Shown here: piece after piece, positions 8,334 to 17,128 of the stretch
How the letters are laid out: each line of letters opens with the position of its first letter
Position numbering within the stretch: position 1 is the stretch's first letter
Notes under the pieces: generated by a model
Told to the model about the DNA's origin: nothing
Databases searched by the model: none
Seen by the model: the letters and a program-made list of their open reading frames with translations, nothing else
Translations under genes and position numbers: made by a program
Assembly: GCA_963770765.1 (NCBI GenBank)
Contig: CAVYQS010000012.1
Span: 62,001 to 126,000, forward strand
Source: CAVPCY01 sp963770765
GTDB lineage: Bacteria; Actinomycetota; Coriobacteriia; Anaerosomatales; PHET01
Length of the DNA: 64,000 nucleotides
Direction: 5' to 3'

Positions 8334-9110
8334 CTACTCGGATGGCTCGGCTTCGAGCTCGACGACAGGCGTGTCATCACTCACCGGGATCTTCACCTTC
8401 TTGCCATCGCGCAGAACCGTGACGGCGGAGGGCTTGCCCACGAGCACGGATGCGGACTCGGCCACCTCGTACTCCTTGCTCTGGCCCCCGGTGAGCGTGC
8501 CCGCGTAGGCCTTCTTCCCGTCCACGGTGATCTCGAGCCATGAGGCGCCGTTGGCGCTCACCCTGACCTCGAGAGTGAAGGGCTGCAGCTCGGATGCGGG
8601 CTCCTCCTGTGTCGACGCCTGAGTCTGTTCGGTCTCGGGTGCCGGTGTCGCGTCGCCTTCAGCCGGCGGAGTCGAGGTGGGCTCGCTGAGCGGAGCGGGT
8701 TCCGGCAACGGGGGTTCGGGGCCGCGCCAGATGCGCGTGATGCCCCAGATGGCGACGGACAACAGTGCGATCACCACCACGACGATCACCGCGCCGCGTC
8801 CCGGCACCGCGTGCTGCTGGTGTCGGGGCGAGACCGCTTCATCGACCTGGGGCAGATTCAACTCGTGATAGCGGCCCGATCCCGTCTCAGACTTGTACAT
8901 CGCGAGAAGCGGCAGCGGGTCGAGTTCGAGATAACGAGCGTAGCTGGAGATGTAGCCACGAACGTAGCCGGGATTGGGCAGCTTGGCGTAGTCACCCTCC
9001 TCCAGGGCGCGGATCAGGGTTCCGCGGATACGCGTGGCATCCTGGGCCTGTTCGATCGTGAGTCCGATCGCCTGGCGTCGTTCCTTGAGTGTGTCGCCGA
9101 GCTTGCCCAC
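8334..9110 (-). CDS. RodZ-like helix-turn-helix membrane protein
   Basis: Bitopic protein of 258 residues. It has a cytoplasmic HTH_25 domain (residues 1-70, LKERRQAIGLTIEQA), a linker, and one transmembrane helix at about 106-124. A Pro/Thr/Glu-rich periplasmic stretch follows, then a C-terminal DUF4115 domain (TLEVRVSANGASWLEITVDG onward). This is the RodZ architecture, known for coupling MreB to cell shape and, in Bacillus (YmfM), located beside pgsA as here. Start is GTG at 9110, two bases after the ftsK stop. No mreB is in the window, so a shape role is inferred from family and position. Confidence 0.88.
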   Translation of the reverse strand: MGKLGDTLKERRQAIGLTIEQAQDATRIRGTLIRALEEGDYAKLPNPGYVRGYISSYARYLELDPLPLLAMYKSETGSGRYHELNLPQVDEAVSPRHQQHAVPGRGAVIVVVVIALLSVAIWGITRIWRGPEPPLPEPAPLSEPTSTPPAEGDATPAPETEQTQASTQEEPASELQPFTLEVRVSANGASWLEITVDGKKAYAGTLTGGQSKEYEVAESASVLVGKPSAVTVLRDGKKVKIPVSDDTPVVELEAEPSE

Positions 9111-9112
9111 GT

Positions 9113-11347
9113 CTACAGCTCTCCCGCTTCTTCTCGCTCGAACACCTTGAGCGACTCGAGTTCCTCGACGTCATACATGACTTCGCGCGGCTTGCTGCCG
9201 TCGGGCGGCCCCACGACGCCCTTGGCCTCAAGCATATCCATGATCCGTCCCGCACGCGCATAGCCGACCTTGAGGCGCCGCTGAAGCATCGAGGTCGAAC
9301 CGAGACCGGAGGTCACCACGATATCGGCCGCTTCCCATATCAGCGGGTCGTCTTCATCACCGCTGTCGACCCCCCCACCCATCGAAGACACCTTGAGGTG
9401 GAGGATCTCCTCGTGATAATCGGGCTCCGACTGTCCCTTGAGGTGATCGACCACCGCGATGATCTCGTCTTCGGTCACGTAGCAGCCCTGGATGCGTTTG
9501 GGCTTGGGCCATGCCGGTATCGAGAACAGCATGTCTCCCAGACCGACGAGCTTCTCGGCGCCGGGCTGGTCGAGAACGACACGGCTATCGATCGCGCTCG
9601 CGACGTTGAAGGCGATCCGGTTGGTGATGTTGGCCTTGATCAGTCCCGTCACGACGTTGGCCTCGGGGCGCTGAGTGGCCACGATCAGGTGGATGCCGGC
9701 CGCACGCGCGAGCTGCGCGATGCGGCAGATGGAGTCCTCGACCTCTTTGGCCGCGACCATCATCAGGTCCGCGAGCTCGTCGATCACGATGACGAGATAC
9801 GGCAGCTCCGCGGATCCTTCGGGCCCGGTTCCGGCTTGGACCTTCGCGTTGTATCCGCCGATATCGCGGGCGCCTGCGCCCTGCAGCAACTTGAGACGCC
9901 GGTCCATTTCGCTGACCGCCCATGCAAGCGCGCTCGCGGCCTCCTTGGGCTCGGTCACCACCGGCACGTAGAGGTGCGGGACACCGTTGTAGAGCGACAG
10001 CTCGACACGTTTGGGATCGATCAGTATCAGCCGTACCTCTGAAGGAGTCGAGCGCATCATGATGCTCACAAGCATCGCGTTGATCGCCACGGACTTGCCC
10101 GAGCCGGTCGTGCCGCCGATGAGCAGATGTGGCATCTTGGCAAGGTCGGCGAGCACGGGATCTCCTGCGACGTCCTTGCCGATCGCGAGCTTGAGAGGCT
10201 CGCCCTCCGAGGCCGGCGAAAGCACATCCCCCAACGTGACGGAGGTGCGGCGAACGTTCGGTACCTCGATGCCGACGAGCGCCTTGCCGGGAATCGGAGC
10301 GAGGATCCGAACCGTGGAAGCCGCGAGGGAGAGGGCGAGGTCATCGGCAAGAGCCGTGACGCGATTCAGTCGAACGCCCTTCGCGATCTCCACTTCGTAG
10401 AGCGTGACCGTGGGCCCCGCGACCCAGCTCACGACCCTGGCAGGGATGTCGAATGTCGCCAGCGTGTCCGCGATCACGTGGGCCGTCGCTCGCAGCTCGT
10501 TGTCGGTGGCCTTGTGGCGTGCGGCGGACTCCGAGGTCTTCTTGAGGATCTGAGGCAGTGGAAGCTCGAAACCCTCCATCGCACGCGGTGCGACCGTCTT
10601 GGAGACCGGTGTCGTCTTGCGGGCGGCCTCGGGGTCGGCTGCAGGGGTCTTCGAGCGCACCGGAAGGACCGCGGTCTTGGTGCCGATGACCTCCTCGCCT
10701 GCGACACCGAGCGGAGCGGTCCTCGAGGCACGCTCCTTGGGCGCTCGCACTGAGCGAGGCGCGGGCTCGGGCTCTCGGGCGAAACGCTCGCGGAGCACGT
10801 CGACAAGGCCCGATATGGAGAGACCGGTCACTACGAGCCCCACGATGAGCAACCCCACGAGCAGTACGGCCGCGATCGCCGGGGTCGTGGGTGTCGCCAG
10901 AGCCCACGCGACCGCACCGCCCACGTAGCCGCCGTAGAGCGCGACCGTGTCGACTGTGGCCAGGTATGCCTCGTCGGGAGTGGCCAGTGCGGCGAGCGAG
11001 ATGATCGACAGGACCACGAGGCCGAGGCCGATCCCCGTGCGTCCCTCGTGGATCTCCGCACGCACGAAGAACGAGACGCCCCACAGCAACAGTCCGATGG
11101 GAATCAGATAGGCACCGACTCCGAAGGCGGCGCGCAATCCGACTGACGCTGCGTCGGCAGCCACGCCGGAACCGCGGCTCACGACCGCGATCATGAGCGC
11201 CACCGCGATCGCGGACAGAGCGACACCGATGATGTCTCGCTTGGAACGGTCGTCGAGAACGACGGCCGATGCGCCCCGCGACGCCGACTTGGCGCGCTTG
11301 GAGCTCGACCGTTTACCCGAGGAGCCTGTGCTGCGTTTCTGTGCCAC
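9113..11347 (-). CDS. ftsK: DNA translocase FtsK/SpoIIIE
   Basis: Septal DNA pump clearing chromosomal DNA at division and supporting dimer resolution. The 744-residue protein has a basic N terminus, then about four transmembrane helices (roughly 40-180) and a proline-rich linker. The alpha/beta motor has Walker A GGTTGSGKS at 411-419 and Walker B LVIVIDELADLM. The C-terminal winged-helix gamma domain (STSMLQRRLKVGYARAGRIM) reads polar KOPS/SRS sequences. Start is GTG at 11347 with GGGAG upstream; the longer open frame is not conserved. XerC, the usual partner at dif, is encoded at 47.2 kb. Confidence 0.97.
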   Translation of the reverse strand: MAQKRSTGSSGKRSSSKRAKSASRGASAVVLDDRSKRDIIGVALSAIAVALMIAVVSRGSGVAADAASVGLRAAFGVGAYLIPIGLLLWGVSFFVRAEIHEGRTGIGLGLVVLSIISLAALATPDEAYLATVDTVALYGGYVGGAVAWALATPTTPAIAAVLLVGLLIVGLVVTGLSISGLVDVLRERFAREPEPAPRSVRAPKERASRTAPLGVAGEEVIGTKTAVLPVRSKTPAADPEAARKTTPVSKTVAPRAMEGFELPLPQILKKTSESAARHKATDNELRATAHVIADTLATFDIPARVVSWVAGPTVTLYEVEIAKGVRLNRVTALADDLALSLAASTVRILAPIPGKALVGIEVPNVRRTSVTLGDVLSPASEGEPLKLAIGKDVAGDPVLADLAKMPHLLIGGTTGSGKSVAINAMLVSIMMRSTPSEVRLILIDPKRVELSLYNGVPHLYVPVVTEPKEAASALAWAVSEMDRRLKLLQGAGARDIGGYNAKVQAGTGPEGSAELPYLVIVIDELADLMMVAAKEVEDSICRIAQLARAAGIHLIVATQRPEANVVTGLIKANITNRIAFNVASAIDSRVVLDQPGAEKLVGLGDMLFSIPAWPKPKRIQGCYVTEDEIIAVVDHLKGQSEPDYHEEILHLKVSSMGGGVDSGDEDDPLIWEAADIVVTSGLGSTSMLQRRLKVGYARAGRIMDMLEAKGVVGPPDGSKPREVMYDVEELESLKVFEREEAGEL

Positions 11348-11364
11348 GAAGATGCTCCCGTTAC

Positions 11365-12198
11365 CTAACGTGCATAGAGTACCAACAGCAGGATACCTGC
11401 AACCGCCGTGTAGGCGGAGAACCACCACAAGGAATGCTTGCGCACGAACGGCAGAAGGAACCAGATCACTCCGTATCCGACAAGGGCTGTCACGGAGATG
11501 CCGACAAGGGTTATCGGAAGAGGCGGCATACCACCCTCTCCCTGCGTGACGTCCAGGAGCTTCTTCGCAGTGGCCGCCGAGATGATCGGGATCGACATCA
11601 GGAACGAGAAACGCGCGGACTCACCTCGCGTGATGCCGAGCGCCTGACCCGTCGAGATCGTCAACCCCGAGCGCGATATGCCCGGCAGCGCGGCGAACCC
11701 CTGAGCGAAGCCGATCACGAGCGCCTTCCACCACGGGATCGTCGCCGAGTCCTCGACTGCCGGAGCCCGCTTCTTCTCGGCGGTCGCGATGATCTCCGAT
11801 CCTCCGAGGACCACCGAGGTGACGAGAAGACCGATCGCCGAGATGACTATCTGCTGCTCGACGGGGCGCAGCTCGACGCCGGCGATGAACGACTCAAGTG
11901 CCAGTACGACCACGACGCTCGGCCCGGTCGCGCCTATCAGCATGAGCGCGAGGCGGCGGTCTGCGGCCTTCTCGGGAGCGCTGCTCAGCAAGCCGCGAAC
12001 GAGCGCCACCACGTCGCGGCGGAAATAGACCACCGTTGCCAGAAGCGTCCCGGCGTGAAGCATCACGTCGAAGCCCAGCCCGAACCTCTCCCAACCCAGA
12101 AGGGAGGGCACGAGGATCAGGTGGCCATCGGATGAGATCGGGAGGAACTCGGTCACAGCCTGCACGATGGCAAGTACGACCGCCTCGAAGAGACCCAC
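11365..12198 (-). CDS. uppP: Undecaprenyl-diphosphatase (BacA/UppP)
   Basis: Multi-spanning membrane phosphatase recycling undecaprenyl pyrophosphate for cell-wall synthesis; overexpression gives bacitracin resistance. Both active-site motifs are present: E17-FLPISSDGH and PGISRSGLT at 172-180 with the catalytic arginine. Length (277) is normal. Start is GTG at 12198, three bases after the rnj stop, suggesting co-transcription with RNase J. It complements uppS (42.2-42.9 kb), which makes the same lipid carrier. Confidence 0.96.
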   Translation of the reverse strand: MGLFEAVVLAIVQAVTEFLPISSDGHLILVPSLLGWERFGLGFDVMLHAGTLLATVVYFRRDVVALVRGLLSSAPEKAADRRLALMLIGATGPSVVVVLALESFIAGVELRPVEQQIVISAIGLLVTSVVLGGSEIIATAEKKRAPAVEDSATIPWWKALVIGFAQGFAALPGISRSGLTISTGQALGITRGESARFSFLMSIPIISAATAKKLLDVTQGEGGMPPLPITLVGISVTALVGYGVIWFLLPFVRKHSLWWFSAYTAVAGILLLVLYAR

Positions 12199-12201
12199 CG
12201 A

Positions 12202-13890
12202 CTAGACCTCCATGACGACAGGGATGATCATCGGGCGTCGCTTGGTGCGCTCCCACATGAACTGGGAGAGCGTCTCGCGGATTCGCTTCTGCACGACAGC
12301 GAAGTCGGTCGCCCCTTCCTTGCCGGTCTTCGCGACGGCCTTGGCGACACGCTGCCGCGCTTCATCAAGGACCTCGGTGTTGTCGGCGACCACACCCCGG
12401 GTGACGATCTCAGGGTCGCCGACGGGTCTACCCGTCTTGACGTCGATAGTGACCACGACCGTCATGATCCCGTCCTGGCTCATGTGCTGGCGGTCGCGCA
12501 GCACGACCTGACCCAAGTCGCCCACGGAGAGCCCGTCCACATAGACGACGCCACTCTCCACCCGTTCGGCGAGGCGTGCTTCCTCCTCGTCGATCTCGAG
12601 GCAGTCACCGTTGTCGAGGATGAAGACGCAGTCCGCCGGCACGCCCACCGCTTCGGCGAGCCGGGCGTGAGCGGCCAAGTGGCGCGTCTCGCCGTGGATC
12701 GGCACGAAGAACTCCGGCTTGGCGAGGTTGAGCATCAGCTTCAGCTCTTCGGCGTACGCATGACCCGACACGTGAACGTCCGCTGTACCCTTATGCACCA
12801 CGATCGCGCGAGCCTTGGAAAGCTTGTTGATGACGCGGCTCACGGCCTTCTCGTTGCCCGGGATCGGGCTCGCCGAGATGATCACCGTGTCGCCCTGCTC
12901 GATGGTGACGGTCCGATGGTCTCCGTTGGCCATGCGCGCAAGCGCCGACAACGGTTCGCCTTGACTGCCGGTGCACAAGATGACGACCTTCTCGGGCGGA
13001 AGTCCGTGGGAGTCGAACGCATCGGCGATGTTGTCGTCGTCTATGGTGAGGAAGCCGAGATCACGAGCGATCTTGGTGTTCTGCACCATCGACCTGCCGG
13101 TGACGATGATCTTGCGGCCGCTGGCGACAGCCGCGTCGCAGACCTGCTGCAGCCGGTGGATGTGGCTTGCGAACGAAGCGACGATCACACGCTGCTCGGC
13201 GCTCGCGATGATGTCGCGCAGCGCCTTGCCCACTTCGGCCTCCGATCGGCAGTAGCCGGAGTGCTCCGCGCCGGTGGAGTCGCTCATCATGAGCGTGACC
13301 CCGGTCTTGCCGAACTTCGCAATGGCACCGTAGTCGGTCAGGCGTCCGTCGATGGGCGTCTGGTCGAGCTTGAAGTCACCGGTGTGCAAGATGTTGCCCA
13401 CCGGTGTGCGGATGAAGAGTCCGACGCCGTCGGGGATCGAGTGATTCACGGGGTAGAAGTCGACACCGAACGCACCCAGCGAGACGTGGCCGCTGTCGCG
13501 GATCTCGCGCAGCTTCGGCTTCTTGATCTTGTGTTCTTCGAGCTTGCCCTTGATCAGTCCCAAGGTGAGGCGAGTGCCCAGGATCGGGACAGGGATCCCC
13601 AAGTCCTTGAGCAGGTAAGGAAGCGCCCCCGTGTGGTCCTCGTGACCATGGGTGATGATGATTCCGCGCAGCCGGTCTTTGCGTTTCACGACGTAGCTGT
13701 AGTCGGGCAGGATCAGGTCCACCCCGGGGTGGTCGTCGTCGGGGAACATGATGCCGGCGTCGACCATGATCATGTCGTTTCCGTACTCCATGACGGTCAT
13801 GTTCTTGCCGATGCCGTCGAGCCCGCCGAGCGGGATGATGCGCAGCTGATTCTTCGCCGCGCTGCCGGTGTTCTGTTTCGAGTTCGTCAT
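12202..13890 (-). CDS. rnj: Ribonuclease J
   Basis: Beta-CASP metallo-beta-lactamase RNase with 5'-3' exonuclease and endonuclease activity. The zinc motif HGHEDH is at 81-86, followed by the other metal ligands (HTGDFKLDQTP, MMSDSTGAE). The beta-CASP motifs (ASFASHIHRLQQV, GRSMVQNT, SGHAY) and the C-terminal domain follow, totalling 562 residues. Together with RNase Y and PNPase it gives this window three of the main mRNA-decay enzymes. The ribosome binding site is weak: GAGGAG lies about 16 nt before the ATG at 13890. The position after dapA matches rnjB in Bacillus. Confidence 0.96.
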   Translation of the reverse strand: MTNSKQNTGSAAKNQLRIIPLGGLDGIGKNMTVMEYGNDMIMVDAGIMFPDDDHPGVDLILPDYSYVVKRKDRLRGIIITHGHEDHTGALPYLLKDLGIPVPILGTRLTLGLIKGKLEEHKIKKPKLREIRDSGHVSLGAFGVDFYPVNHSIPDGVGLFIRTPVGNILHTGDFKLDQTPIDGRLTDYGAIAKFGKTGVTLMMSDSTGAEHSGYCRSEAEVGKALRDIIASAEQRVIVASFASHIHRLQQVCDAAVASGRKIIVTGRSMVQNTKIARDLGFLTIDDDNIADAFDSHGLPPEKVVILCTGSQGEPLSALARMANGDHRTVTIEQGDTVIISASPIPGNEKAVSRVINKLSKARAIVVHKGTADVHVSGHAYAEELKLMLNLAKPEFFVPIHGETRHLAAHARLAEAVGVPADCVFILDNGDCLEIDEEEARLAERVESGVVYVDGLSVGDLGQVVLRDRQHMSQDGIMTVVVTIDVKTGRPVGDPEIVTRGVVADNTEVLDEARQRVAKAVAKTGKEGATDFAVVQKRIRETLSQFMWERTKRRPMIIPVVMEV

Positions 13891-14034
13891 CTGAAGTGGC
13901 TGTGTCTCCTCATGTCAGGACCGCCGTCCGCGATTCAGGCGGGATCGGCTGGCCTCATCGGTTCCTCTTCGTTCCAAGCGCCCCCGAGCGCTCTTGGCCC
14001 GGCGACGCGTGCGTCCTTCTTGGGTGCTACGAGC

Positions 14035-14931
14035 TTACTGGTCGAGCACGCCTACGTGGCGCATGACTCGCGCGAGCTCGGCGGTCTGCTCGGTGGAGGC
14101 GTTCACGAGCGGCAGACGCACGCCGCCCACGTCGAACCCCTGCAACGAGAGCCCCTCCTTGACCATGATGGGGTTCGCCGTCATGAACAGCGCCTTCATC
14201 AGCGGAAGCAGTTCCAGGTGGATACGCAAAGCGCGGGTATGGTCGCCTGCGGTTCGCGCTTCGATCATCTCTTTGAAACGCGGACCCGCAACATGGCTGA
14301 GAACCGAGATGACCCCGGTTCCACCCAGCCCCATCATGGGCAGCGTCATCTCGTCGTCTCCCGAGAGCACCTCGAAGCCGTCAGGAGCACCGTCGATGAT
14401 CTGGGCGATCTGCGTCAGGTCGCCGCTCGCCTCTTTGACCGCGACGATGTTCTCACAGTCCCGAGCGAGCCGGAGCGTGGTCTCGGCTGTCATGTTGATC
14501 ACACAGCGGCCGGGGATGTTGTACAGGATGACGGGCGCGTCGACCGCCGAAGCGATCGCGCGGAAGTGCCGGTAGAGGCCCTCCTGCGGCGGCTTGTTGT
14601 AGTAGGGAACAACGGCCATGATCGCGTCGACGCCGAGCGCGACCACCTTGCGTGCGAACTCCACAGAGTCATCCGTGCAGTTGTCACCGGCGTTGGCGAT
14701 GACGGGAGCGCGGCCCCCCACCGACTCGACGATCGTACGGAAGAGCTCGACCTTCTGGTCGTAGAAGACGGTGGGGCTCTCGCCTGTCGTACCGCAGACC
14801 ACAAGCGCGTCACTACCCTGTGAGAGCAGCCTATCGGCCAGTTCGGCTGCGCGGGGCAGGTCGAGCGCGTTGTCTGCGGTGAATGGCGTCACCATGGCCG
14901 TGATCATTCGGCCGAAGCGCGGCGTGGTCAT
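14035..14931 (-). CDS. dapA: 4-hydroxy-tetrahydrodipicolinate synthase
   Basis: TIM-barrel aldolase condensing pyruvate with aspartate semialdehyde in the lysine/diaminopimelate pathway. The Schiff-base lysine K166 (VAVKEASGD), Y137 (ILYNIPGR) and the CGTTGES motif are intact in a 298-residue protein. The dapB-lysC-dapA order forms a diaminopimelate block feeding peptidoglycan. A 132-bp gap with a GC-rich hairpin (14954-14978) separates it from lysC, so it may have some independent control. GAGGGG lies upstream of the ATG. Confidence 0.97.
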   Translation of the reverse strand: MTTPRFGRMITAMVTPFTADNALDLPRAAELADRLLSQGSDALVVCGTTGESPTVFYDQKVELFRTIVESVGGRAPVIANAGDNCTDDSVEFARKVVALGVDAIMAVVPYYNKPPQEGLYRHFRAIASAVDAPVILYNIPGRCVINMTAETTLRLARDCENIVAVKEASGDLTQIAQIIDGAPDGFEVLSGDDEMTLPMMGLGGTGVISVLSHVAGPRFKEMIEARTAGDHTRALRIHLELLPLMKALFMTANPIMVKEGLSLQGFDVGGVRLPLVNASTEQTAELARVMRHVGVLDQ

Positions 14932-15063
14932 CTGTGGTCAGCCCCTCGTGCGAACCGCCGACGCGTGACGCCGGCGGTGAGCGTGCGTTCCAGCTGCCCA
15001 TTGTGCCACACCGAGCAGGTGTTCGCTGGTGTCCCGCAAGCCCGTTGCTGAGGCGTCACGCCA

Positions 15064-16305
15064 TCACTTTCCCAGATCGAACCCGGCGTGCAACGCCGCC
15101 ACCGCAGTCGCCGCATCACGCTCCGGCACCAACACCGAGATCGTCGTGTGCGAGTCGGCCGTCTGCACCACGTTGACACCCGCATCGGCCAGACACTCCG
15201 CCATGCGGGCCATCACACCGGGCACGCCGTGCATACCCGCACCGACGAGGGTCACCTTGGCGAGATCCGCCGCGACCTGATGTGCGAACCCGAGCGCCTC
15301 GAGCACCGCGCACGCCGCACCCAGGGCAGCCTTCCCGACCGAGAAGACCAGCGTCTCCCCTGCAGGAGTGAACATGTCGAGCGAGACCCCCGCGTCGGCC
15401 ATCGCCCGATAGACCCGCGCCTGCGCCGACATGTGCTCGGGTGTCCCCTCGCGCGCGGGAAGCGTGACCCGAATGCGCGCCACGTCCGCTGTGTGTGTGA
15501 CAGCGGTCGCGACCGTCGAAGGGCGGTAGGCCGCGATGTCGGCGACGAGCGTGCCGGGGTGATCGGTATAGGTGTTGCGCACTCGCACCGTCATGCCGCT
15601 CTCGAGCGCGAGCTCGGCTGCCGGCGTGTGTACCACTCGGCTGCCATGTTTGGCCATCTGGAACAGCTCGTCGGCCCGCACGACCTCGAGCACCTCGGCA
15701 CCGTCGCACGTGCGCGGATCGGCGGTCATGACACCGTCGACATCGGTGTAGATCTCGACTTCGGCCGCTCCCAGCGCGACTCCCAATGCACACGCGGTGG
15801 TGTCGCTTCCGCCGCGCCCCAGCGTGGTCAGGCGCCCGTCATCGGCGATGCCCTGAAAGCCGCAGACCACCGGAACGAGGCCGTCGGCCATCGAGGCGGC
15901 GAGCGGACCCGTGTGGATCTCGGTGACCGCCGATGAGCCGGCGACACCGTCGGTGCGGATACCCGCCTCGGCACCGGTGAACGCGTTCGCTGCGATACCC
16001 CTTGCTCTCAGCTCATGGGCCACGACGATCGCCGAGATGACCTCGCCGACGCTGGCAAGCAGGTCGGTCTCGCGGGCATCCGGGGGCATGCCCTCCACGA
16101 GGCCGAGCAGGGTGTCCGTCGCGTACGGCGCGCCCTTGCGCCCCATCGCCGAGACCACGACGACCGGTGCCTTGTCGAGTTCAAGCGCCTCGGTCACTCT
16201 CGCGGCGATGGCCGCACGGCCCTTCTCGGTCGCCACCGAGGTCCCGCCGAACTTCATCACCACGACGGGACGGTCGACGCCGGGCACTCCACCCTCGCGC
16301 GTCAC
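15064..16305 (-). CDS. lysC: Aspartate kinase (DapG/LysC type)
   Basis: First enzyme of the aspartate pathway. The amino-acid kinase domain has the KFGGTS motif with K18, then GRGGSDTTA. The C-terminal half has two ACT-type regulatory domains (LPAREGTPEHMSAQARV... and VTLVGAGMHGVPGVMARM...). The protein is 413 residues, with no homoserine dehydrogenase fusion. Position between dapB and dapA matches B. subtilis dapG, suggesting a role in diaminopimelate supply. Start is GTG at 16305, one base after the dapB stop, with GGGGGAG inside the end of dapB. The feedback effector cannot be deduced here. Confidence 0.96.
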   Translation of the reverse strand: MTREGGVPGVDRPVVVMKFGGTSVATEKGRAAIAARVTEALELDKAPVVVVSAMGRKGAPYATDTLLGLVEGMPPDARETDLLASVGEVISAIVVAHELRARGIAANAFTGAEAGIRTDGVAGSSAVTEIHTGPLAASMADGLVPVVCGFQGIADDGRLTTLGRGGSDTTACALGVALGAAEVEIYTDVDGVMTADPRTCDGAEVLEVVRADELFQMAKHGSRVVHTPAAELALESGMTVRVRNTYTDHPGTLVADIAAYRPSTVATAVTHTADVARIRVTLPAREGTPEHMSAQARVYRAMADAGVSLDMFTPAGETLVFSVGKAALGAACAVLEALGFAHQVAADLAKVTLVGAGMHGVPGVMARMAECLADAGVNVVQTADSHTTISVLVPERDAATAVAALHAGFDLGK

Positions 16306-16306
16306 C

Positions 16307-17098
16307 CTACTCCCCCATCAGATTCTCAAGGCCCACCACGAGCCCCGAGCGAGACGCCACCTCACGGATCGCCAGCACCACGCCCGGCATGAACGACGTG
16401 CGGTCGATCGAGTCGTGCCGGATGGTCAGCGTCTGTCCCTGGCCACCGAAGATGACCTCCTGGTGCGCGACGAGACCCGGCAAGCGCACCGAGTGGACCG
16501 CCACATCGGCCACGAGCGCACCGCGCGCACCGTCCATGCCATCGAGTTCGGTCTCACGACCGGGCGCGGGCGGTGCCTCACGCCGAGCGGCCGCTACGAG
16601 CCGTGCGGTACGGATCGCGGTACCGGACGGTGCGTCGAGCTTCCTGTCGTGGTGCAGTTCGATGATCTCGGCATGCGGCATGAAGCGCGCGGCCTTCTCG
16701 GCGAACTGCATCATCAAGACGGCGCCGACCGCGAAGTTCGGCGCGAAGAAGAGGCACGTGCCCTGAGGTGCCAGCAGCGCGAGCTCTTCGAGCAGCTCGT
16801 CGGAGAGCCCGGTGGTGCCCACCACGCAGTCGACACCGGCGGCGAGCGCGATCCGCAGGTTCGCCTCGACCACATCCGGCCGCGTGAAATCGACCATCAC
16901 GTCAGGCCTGAACGCTGCGATGGCGGCGCTCAGGTCCTGCGTGCACTCGATGTGCGCGCCATGAGCATCAACGACGAAACAGCCGGATACGCCGGGGTCC
17001 ACCGCGGCGACGACCTGCATCCCTTCGGCGTCAGTGACGGCCTTGACGACCTCCGAGCCCATCTTCCCGGCGGCTCCGGTGACCAGAACGCGAATCAT
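16307..17098 (-). CDS. dapB: 4-hydroxy-tetrahydrodipicolinate reductase
   Basis: NAD(P)H-dependent reductase making tetrahydrodipicolinate after DapA. The nucleotide-binding motif GAAGKMG is at residues 8-14. The substrate segment ELHHDRKLDAPSGTA contains the catalytic histidine and lysine, and VGTTG is present. Length 263 is typical. It heads the dapB-lysC-dapA block and lies 30 bp after the M16 peptidase gene. Confidence 0.97.
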   Translation of the reverse strand: MIRVLVTGAAGKMGSEVVKAVTDAEGMQVVAAVDPGVSGCFVVDAHGAHIECTQDLSAAIAAFRPDVMVDFTRPDVVEANLRIALAAGVDCVVGTTGLSDELLEELALLAPQGTCLFFAPNFAVGAVLMMQFAEKAARFMPHAEIIELHHDRKLDAPSGTAIRTARLVAAARREAPPAPGRETELDGMDGARGALVADVAVHSVRLPGLVAHQEVIFGGQGQTLTIRHDSIDRTSFMPGVVLAIREVASRSGLVVGLENLMGE

Positions 17099-17128
17099 GC
17101 GGACTCCTTACGCATACGGAAGCGGACC

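Noticed and set aside
12484..14823. 779-codon plus-strand open frame opposite rnj and dapA
   Set aside because: It spans two well-supported minus-strand genes and the gap between them; the translation is compositionally arbitrary.
14954..14978. Terminator between lysC and dapA
   Set aside because: A 7-bp stem (ACCGCCG/CGGCGGT) with an 11-nt loop is present, but there is no U-run and genes on both sides belong to one pathway; left as a hairpin only.
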